Below are positions 6,831 through 10,382 of a stretch of DNA of 10,382 nt, piece by piece. The notes under the pieces are model-generated. The model had not been told where the DNA came from. It was given only the letters and a program-made list of their open reading frames with translations, and did not search any database. Source of the DNA: WQZF01 sp031556405 (GTDB lineage: Bacteria; Pseudomonadota; Gammaproteobacteria; Burkholderiales; Rhodocyclaceae). Position 1 is the first letter of the stretch. Every line of letters begins with the position of its first letter. Made by a program: the position numbers and the translations under genes. Where the stretch lies: positions 1 to 10,382 of the forward strand of contig JAVBTC010000142.1 in NCBI GenBank assembly GCA_031556405.1. The letters run 5' to 3'.

Positions 6831-6859
6831 TCAATCCCGCAAAAGGCGGGAATATCCAG
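6831..6859 (-). repeat. REP-like palindromic element, copy 2 (inverted)
   Basis: TCCCGC / GCGGGA pair over a 5-base loop. Read on the minus strand it gives CTGGATATTCCCGCC, nearly the same core as copy 1, so the two copies face each other like a REP pair. It starts 31 bases past the end of the minus-strand hydrolase gene and may also end its transcript. Confidence 0.55.
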
Positions 6860-6889
6860 ATATTTTCAAAACGAACTCCGGCCGCGCCC

Positions 6890-7540
6890 TTACCAGCGCG
6901 CATTGTCTCCGACGAAAGGATTGTGCGCGCGTTCGTCGCCAAACGTCGAAAGCGGACCATGGCCGGGAATGAACGTCACGTCGTCGCCGAGCGGGAAAAG
7001 GCGCTCGCGGATCGAGGAAATCAGCGCCTCGGGGTCGCTTTTCGGAAAATCGGTGCGCCCGACCGAACCTTGAAACAGCACATCGCCGACGATCGCCAGC
7101 CGGCTTGGGGCGTGGAAAAAACAAACATGTCCGGGTGTATGGCCGGGACAGTGAATCACATCGAACGTGAGATTGCCCACCGTCACGGTATCGCCCTGTT
7201 CGAGCCAGCGTGTCGGCGTAAACGGGCGCACATTGGGAAAGCCGAAATTCGCGCTCTGCTTCGCCAACCCTTCAATCCAGAATGCATCGGCCCGATGCGG
7301 CCCCTCGATCGGAAGACCGCACCGCTCGGACAGTTCGGCAACCCCGCCGACATGATCGATATGACCGTGCGTGACGAGAATTTTCTCCAGCGCCAGCCCT
7401 TCTTTTTCGACCACCCCGAGAATCCGCTCCAGATCGCCGCCGGGATCGGTAACGGCGGCGCGGCGCGTTTCATCGCACCAGAGAACGGTGGCATTTTGTT
7501 CGAAAGGGGTAACGGGAACGACGATACATTTCAGGGGCAT
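6890..7540 (-). CDS. Glyoxalase II-like metallo-beta-lactamase-fold hydrolase
   Basis: Probable cytoplasmic metal-dependent thioester hydrolase of the GloC/YcbL group, which can hydrolyse S-lactoylglutathione. At 216 residues it has the short single-domain form without the C-terminal helical domain of classical GloB. Metal ligands are visible: THGHIDHVGG with H58, H60, D62 and H63, HCPGHTPGH with H134 (and H130, H138 nearby), D153 in IVGDVLF, and H194 in IPGHGPLSTFGDERAHNPF, a very characteristic ending. The N terminus MPLKCIVVPVTPFEQNATVLW fits the family start. No strong Shine-Dalgarno is seen. It stands alone, convergent with ileS and divergent from the small gene at 7708. The exact substrate is not shown by sequence. 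Confidence 0.9.
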   Translation of the reverse strand: MPLKCIVVPVTPFEQNATVLWCDETRRAAVTDPGGDLERILGVVEKEGLALEKILVTHGHIDHVGGVAELSERCGLPIEGPHRADAFWIEGLAKQSANFGFPNVRPFTPTRWLEQGDTVTVGNLTFDVIHCPGHTPGHVCFFHAPSRLAIVGDVLFQGSVGRTDFPKSDPEALISSIRERLFPLGDDVTFIPGHGPLSTFGDERAHNPFVGDNARW

Positions 7541-7569
7541 GGGAAATAAACCGGTCGAGAGTTAGGAAG

Positions 7570-7614
7570 AAAAAACGGAGGTCCGATGATAACACTGCGT
7601 CACAACCGTTTTTT
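7570..7614. repeat. Inverted repeat AAAAAACGG / CCGTTTTTT in a divergent promoter region
   Basis: Nine-base arms face each other across 27 bases between the divergent hydrolase gene and the 115-residue gene. Either transcript reading through would form a C/G-capped stem ending in a U tract. It may be a terminator-like or regulatory element; the AT-rich arms make the stem weak. Confidence 0.4.
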
Positions 7615-7651
7615 TCTGCGGACATTTTTTATATAGTCGGCATTCAATCTG

Positions 7652-7670
7652 CTTTGGACAATATCCAAAG
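7652..7670. promoter_or_regulatory. Operator-like palindrome upstream of the 115-residue gene
   Basis: CTTTGGA-CAATA-TCCAAAG is a perfect 7-bp inverted repeat with a 5-base spacer, 37 bases before the ATG at 7708. A possible -10 (TATATA/TATAGT, 7630-7637) lies just upstream. The size and symmetry suit a dimeric repressor. The regulator is unknown and the role is inferred. Confidence 0.45.
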
Positions 7671-7707
7671 AAAATCAACATCATAAAAGAAGAAAGGAAG
7701 AGACAAA

Positions 7708-8055
7708 ATGAACAGTACCGCCCCCTCCGCAAACCGGACGAAAAGTGACGGCGAAATTCTTTTTGATAACGCCATGCGGGCGCTGGAGGCACAAATTACA
7801 AATGCCGGTACCCACTTGGCAATAGATACTACGGTCCGAAACTTGTACGCAGCCCGGATATTTAGAATGAGTAATGAATTGCGTCAACACGTGCTTGAAG
7901 GAAGAATGACATGGAAGCAGGCAGCGGAACAAGCGCAAGAAACGCGTAATGCACTCATGGAAACCATGCGTGGACGTTCCACGCCCGTAGGGAATGCAAT
8001 TGCAGAAAAAAGAATTCATCGGAGGCATTACATGGAAAATCGAACTGTTACCTGA
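7708..8055 (+). CDS. Uncharacterised 115-residue helical protein
   Basis: I do not recognise a named function. A good ribosome-binding site (AAGGAAG ending 7 bases before the ATG) supports expression. The protein is polar, with no signal peptide or membrane segment, and looks mostly helical. It has a Ser/Thr-rich start, an amphipathic segment (about 17-65), then WKQAAEQAQETRNALMETMRGRSTPVGNAIAEK (about 69-101) and a basic tail. I have a vague memory of longer proteins with a similar W..AA..A...RN..M...R.RS.PVG.A.AE segment continuing past this point. If right, this copy may be shortened at its C terminus. GC is about 48% over 7741-7980, against about 62% in a sampled ileS line, suggesting transfer from elsewhere. 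It follows an operator-like palindrome and has no operon partner. Confidence 0.7.
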   Translation: MNSTAPSANRTKSDGEILFDNAMRALEAQITNAGTHLAIDTTVRNLYAARIFRMSNELRQHVLEGRMTWKQAAEQAQETRNALMETMRGRSTPVGNAIAEKRIHRRHYMENRTVT

Positions 8056-8148
8056 ACCCGGCTTCCGTTTTCCATTCTTCTCGGAAGCGATCGGCGTATT
8101 CCGCCCTTTCGGTTTTTCACGTCATTTCATTGTCCACGGAAAGCCCCT

Positions 8149-8168
8149 TCCTGACACCTCCTGACACT
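8149..8168. repeat. 10-bp direct repeat before the HD-domain gene
   Basis: TCCTGACACC followed at once by TCCTGACACT. Two tandem copies lie 49 bases before the start at 8217. The rest of the 161-base gap shows no clear promoter. Confidence 0.7.
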
Positions 8169-8216
8169 TCCCACAGACGCAGGAATACGGCGGCGGAAAA
8201 TTGCGGAAAACATTGA

Positions 8217-8879
8217 ATGAACCTCGATCGTTATTGGCAGGAGGCATGGCATGGTCTCGGATTGCGGCCCCCCGAAGGTGTCCATGATATGCTTTTAGCA
8301 CGCTACGGGGAAAGACATCGCTCTTATCATACGTTGCACCACCTGGAAGAATGCTTCCCCCATTTCGAAACGGTGCGTCATCTTTGCGCCCGCCCCGTCG
8401 AAGTATTGCTCGCGCTGTGGTTTCACGACGCGGTCTACGATCCCCATCGCCACGACAACGAAGCACGGAGCGCGGCTCTGGCGCGTACCTGCCTGCTTGA
8501 GGCCGGTGCAGAAGAAAGCGTTATCGGGCGCATCGAACGTTCGATTCTAGCCACCGCGCATACCAGCGTTTTTCCGGCAACCGACGAAGCCACGGAAGCG
8601 TCGGAAATATCGGATTGCACACTGGTAAGCGATATCGATCTGGCGATTCTCGGCGCCGCACCCCGGCGTTTCGCCGAATACGAACGGCAGATACGGCAGG
8701 AATATGCATGGGTGCCGGAAGCGGAGTATCGCCGGGGAAGAAAGGCTGTCCTGCAGCATTTCGCCGATCGCCCGGCGATTTATGTCACCCCGGTTCTGCG
8801 TGCGCGTCTTGAAATTCCGGCACGCGGCAATCTCACCGCTGCGCTCCGTACGCTGTCAGTATCTTTATCCGCAAAATAG
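8217..8879 (+). CDS. HD-superfamily predicted metal-dependent phosphohydrolase (COG4339 type)
   Basis: A 220-residue soluble protein resembling the family often annotated, misleadingly, as NMDA receptor NMDAR2C subunit-like; members are predicted HD phosphohydrolases. Visible family segments are RSYHTLHHLEECF with H38, H41 and H42, LALWFHDAVYDP with the HD pair at H70-D71, DNEARSA at 80-86, ATAH with H115, SDIDLAILG with D139, IRQEYAWVPEAEYRRGRKAVLQHF and the ending RPAIYVTP...ARGNL. These residues would coordinate metal and water. The length suits the family. The ATG has only weak ribosome-binding sequence upstream. The substrate is unknown and neighbours give no clue. Confidence 0.85.
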   Translation: MNLDRYWQEAWHGLGLRPPEGVHDMLLARYGERHRSYHTLHHLEECFPHFETVRHLCARPVEVLLALWFHDAVYDPHRHDNEARSAALARTCLLEAGAEESVIGRIERSILATAHTSVFPATDEATEASEISDCTLVSDIDLAILGAAPRRFAEYERQIRQEYAWVPEAEYRRGRKAVLQHFADRPAIYVTPVLRARLEIPARGNLTAALRTLSVSLSAK

Positions 8880-8996
8880 CAATTCCACGCAGCTTTTTTC
8901 ACCTTCCTGTCTTTTTATCCGTTCTTCGCATCTTTGCCATATAGTTAAATAATTCGTCTTGTTTTTAAGCCAAATAATTCAGAATAAATTTAACTT

Positions 8997-9002
8997 TATA
9001 AT
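8997..9002 (+). promoter_or_regulatory. Possible -10 element for the membrane protein/channel pair
   Basis: A perfect TATAAT in an AT-rich stretch (8941-9000 is about 18% GC), 124 bases before the TTG start at 9126. No convincing -35 is found at 16-18 bp, and in such AT-rich DNA the match could be chance. The location suits a promoter for the two downstream genes. Confidence 0.4.
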
Positions 9003-9090
9003 AAAGAAATATTTTTTCCGTCTCTCGCGAACGATGGCCGGAACGGTAGCCTTATCCACAGCAAAGACGCCTTCGGACACCGGGGGTATC

Positions 9091-9129
9091 ATGTCGGTTT
9101 GTCTGACTTCCGGCGGAGACCTCAATTGA
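9091..9129 (+). CDS. Possible 12-codon upstream ORF overlapping the next start
   Basis: ATG at 9091, preceded by a GGGGG run five bases upstream, opens MSVCLTSGGDLN and ends in TGA at 9127-9129. That stop overlaps the TTG start of the next gene as TTGA, an arrangement known for translation coupling by re-initiation. It is too short for coding statistics, so it is an inference only. Confidence 0.3.
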   Translation: MSVCLTSGGDLN

Positions 9130-9509
9130 ATCTCGAAAAAGTCATCTTCAGTTTCTTCACCATTCTCGCCTGCACGCTGAACTTCGGTTTCTTTGCCGGA
9201 GAAATCGAAAGCCTGCTGGCGCACAATGCCACCGAACTGTTCGCGGCGCTGGTCGTCAACCTGATCGTCGTTGTGCTCAAATTCGGCGACCGTACGCATC
9301 TGGGCGCGATTCACCTGGCGACGAGCCTGGTGGCGTCGCTGCAACTGATCGCGGCATCGTTCGTGTGGATGTGGCACATTTATGTGCAGCAACAGGCCAT
9401 GGACGTATCGACGATAGCGACCATCGTTTCGCTGTCGGGCGGCGCACTTATTGCTAACGTTATTTCCGTCATTCTGCTGATCGGCGAAACCCTGCGTCAG
9501 TCGCGCTGA
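9126..9509 (+). CDS. Small integral membrane protein, DUF6394 type
   Basis: A 127-residue inner-membrane protein of unknown function. I chose the TTG at 9126 over the in-frame TTG at 9099 because GGAG sits 7 bases before it and MNLEKVIFSFFTILACTLNFGFFAGEIE-type sequence is where this family starts. The extra N-terminal residues from 9099 (SDFRRRPQ) look non-native. Four hydrophobic segments are visible, at about residues 5-22, 35-52, 60-84 and 95-118. Between helices 2 and 3 is the conserved-looking KFGDRTHLGA. Only five bases separate it from the downstream potassium-channel gene, so the two are probably co-translated. I recall this family being found next to such channels, which suggests an accessory subunit; that role is inferred. 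Confidence 0.8.
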   Translation: MNLEKVIFSFFTILACTLNFGFFAGEIESLLAHNATELFAALVVNLIVVVLKFGDRTHLGAIHLATSLVASLQLIAASFVWMWHIYVQQQAMDVSTIATIVSLSGGALIANVISVILLIGETLRQSR

Positions 9510-9514
9510 GCGCC

Positions 9515-10382
9515 ATGAGCGAAACCCTGTTTCTCGTGCTGCGGCGGCTGCGCCGGCCGCTGATCATGGTCATCGTCGCCCTCGCGGTGTCGACCTTCGG
9601 ACTGGCGAACATTCCCGGCGTCGACGAGCACGGAAAACCGGGAACGCTGGGGTATTTCTATGCGTTCTACGTCGTCAGCTACACGGCGACGACAATCGGT
9701 TTCGGCGAGGTGCCGCATGCCTTTTCCGACGCGCAGCGCGCCTGGGTGATCCTCACCATATACGTGTCGGTCGTCATCTGGACGTACGCGCTGGCGGTGA
9801 TCTTCCACATGACGCGCGACGCCGGCCTCAGCAAGGCGTTCGCCCGCAACCGTTTCGCGCTGTCGGTGCGGCGGCTGACCGATCCTTTCATCCTCATCGT
9901 CGGTTACGGGCAGAGCGGCATGCTGCTGGCGCGTATGCTCGACCGCCTCGAACACCGCATGGTGATCGTGGAATCGTATGAGGAAAACGCCGCGCGCATC
10001 GAAACCGAGGAATACGCCCATCCGCCGCTGGTGCTGGAAGCCGACGGACGCCTGCCGGACGTGCTGGTCGACGCTGGGCTTACGCATCGCCAGTGCCAGG
10101 CGATGGTCGTGCTCGCCGGCGACGACGACACGACACAGGCGGTCGCCATCGGCGGCGCCGCGCTCAATCCGAGCCTGCGCATCATCGCCCGGGCGCGTTC
10201 GCGCATGGCAATGGAAAACCTGGAACTGTTTTCCCGCATCGAGGTGCTCAATCCTTTCGAAACCTTTGCCTGGAACATCGGCCAGGATTTGAGTTCGCCG
10301 GAAAAACTGCGCGTCGAGGACTGGCTCACCGGGCTGCCCGGCGCCCTGCGCCCGGATATCCTCGGCCTGCCGATGGGACACT
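9515..10382 (+). CDS. Potassium channel protein with TrkA-N (RCK) domain, N-terminal part (runs off right edge)
   Basis: An inner-membrane ion channel with a cytoplasmic nucleotide-binding regulatory domain. The 289 visible residues remain open at the right edge. There are two transmembrane helices (about 16-33 and 77-98) around a re-entrant pore segment, GYFYAFYVVSYTATTIGFGE at 46-65. The filter TIGFGE (60-65) replaces the usual T-V-G-Y-G-D. A Rossmann-type RCK domain starts near 124 with ILIVGYGQSG (glycines 130, 132 and 135), an acidic VIVES strand end, and VVLAGDDDTTQAVAIG. The ATG at 9515 lies five bases after the preceding stop, with only a weak GAG upstream, consistent with coupling. 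K+ selectivity is likely from the GFG core but not proven by sequence. Confidence 0.88.
   Translation, partial: MSETLFLVLRRLRRPLIMVIVALAVSTFGLANIPGVDEHGKPGTLGYFYAFYVVSYTATTIGFGEVPHAFSDAQRAWVILTIYVSVVIWTYALAVIFHMTRDAGLSKAFARNRFALSVRRLTDPFILIVGYGQSGMLLARMLDRLEHRMVIVESYEENAARIETEEYAHPPLVLEADGRLPDVLVDAGLTHRQCQAMVVLAGDDDTTQAVAIGGAALNPSLRIIARARSRMAMENLELFSRIEVLNPFETFAWNIGQDLSSPEKLRVEDWLTGLPGALRPDILGLPMGH

Larger units (their letters stand above)
6589..6889. other. Convergent intergenic region rich in hairpins
   Basis: These 301 bases separate convergent ileS and the hydrolase gene and hold no convincing gene. They contain five inverted repeats, listed separately, in a largely AT-rich background (6661-6780 is about 36% GC). 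The likely roles are transcription ending in both directions and a REP-type element. Confidence 0.7.

Noticed and set aside
6589..6889. CRISPR array or small RNA in the hairpin-rich region
   Set aside because: The inverted repeats differ from each other, with no equal-length spacers, and no promoter plus terminator pair typical of a small RNA was found.
6694..7073. Open frames across the REP-like region on both strands
   Set aside because: Their translations are REP-type peptides such as GFPPLRK and run into the antisense of the hydrolase gene, so they are not genes.
9497..10381. Minus-strand open frame of 294 codons opposite the channel gene
   Set aside because: The plus strand encodes a clear pore and RCK domain. 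The antisense translation is His/Arg/Asp-rich and unlike a real protein.

Overview
The window reads as ordinary chromosome of a moderately GC-rich Gram-negative bacterium. PhoB/PhoR, the ribF-ileS pair and the style of the IleS, PhoR and channel proteins point most readily to a betaproteobacterium. The lineage is inferred from protein character only; there is no rRNA or other marker to fix it.

Layout. (1) 1-1294, minus strand: the phosphate two-component system, phoB followed by the N-terminal part of phoR, which runs off the left edge. A well-formed Pho box with a correctly spaced -10 lies upstream of phoB, so the operon is probably autoregulated. A hairpin with a T tract lies between phoB and phoR. 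(2) 1384-2325, minus strand: a lipoprotein of DUF2272 type. (3) 2326-2630: a 305-base divergent intergenic region with a 10-bp tandem repeat near the lipoprotein start and a perfect TATAAT 27 bases before ribF. (4) 2631-6588, plus strand: ribF (FAD synthetase/flavokinase) and ileS (isoleucyl-tRNA synthetase). (5) 6589-6889: a hairpin-rich convergent intergenic region with two inverted REP-like palindromes; lspA, the usual follower of ileS, is absent here. (6) 6890-7540, minus strand: a glyoxalase II-like metallo-beta-lactamase-fold hydrolase. (7) 7708-8055, plus strand: an unrecognised 115-residue protein of lower GC, behind a palindromic operator-like site. (8) 8217-8879, plus strand: an HD-superfamily predicted metal-dependent phosphohydrolase. 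(9) 9126-10382, plus strand: a small four-helix membrane protein (DUF6394 type) closely followed by a two-TM potassium-channel protein with a TrkA-N domain, which runs off the right edge.

Themes. phoBR senses phosphate starvation. ribF and ileS are housekeeping genes. The membrane protein/channel pair looks like a two-gene ion-transport unit. No defence system, prophage, CRISPR array, RNA gene or insertion sequence was found. The most unusual signals are short tandem repeats of 9 to 11 bp in several intergenic regions, polar low-complexity insertions in otherwise conserved proteins, the low-GC 115-residue gene, and a tiny upstream ORF whose stop overlaps the TTG start of the DUF6394-type gene.
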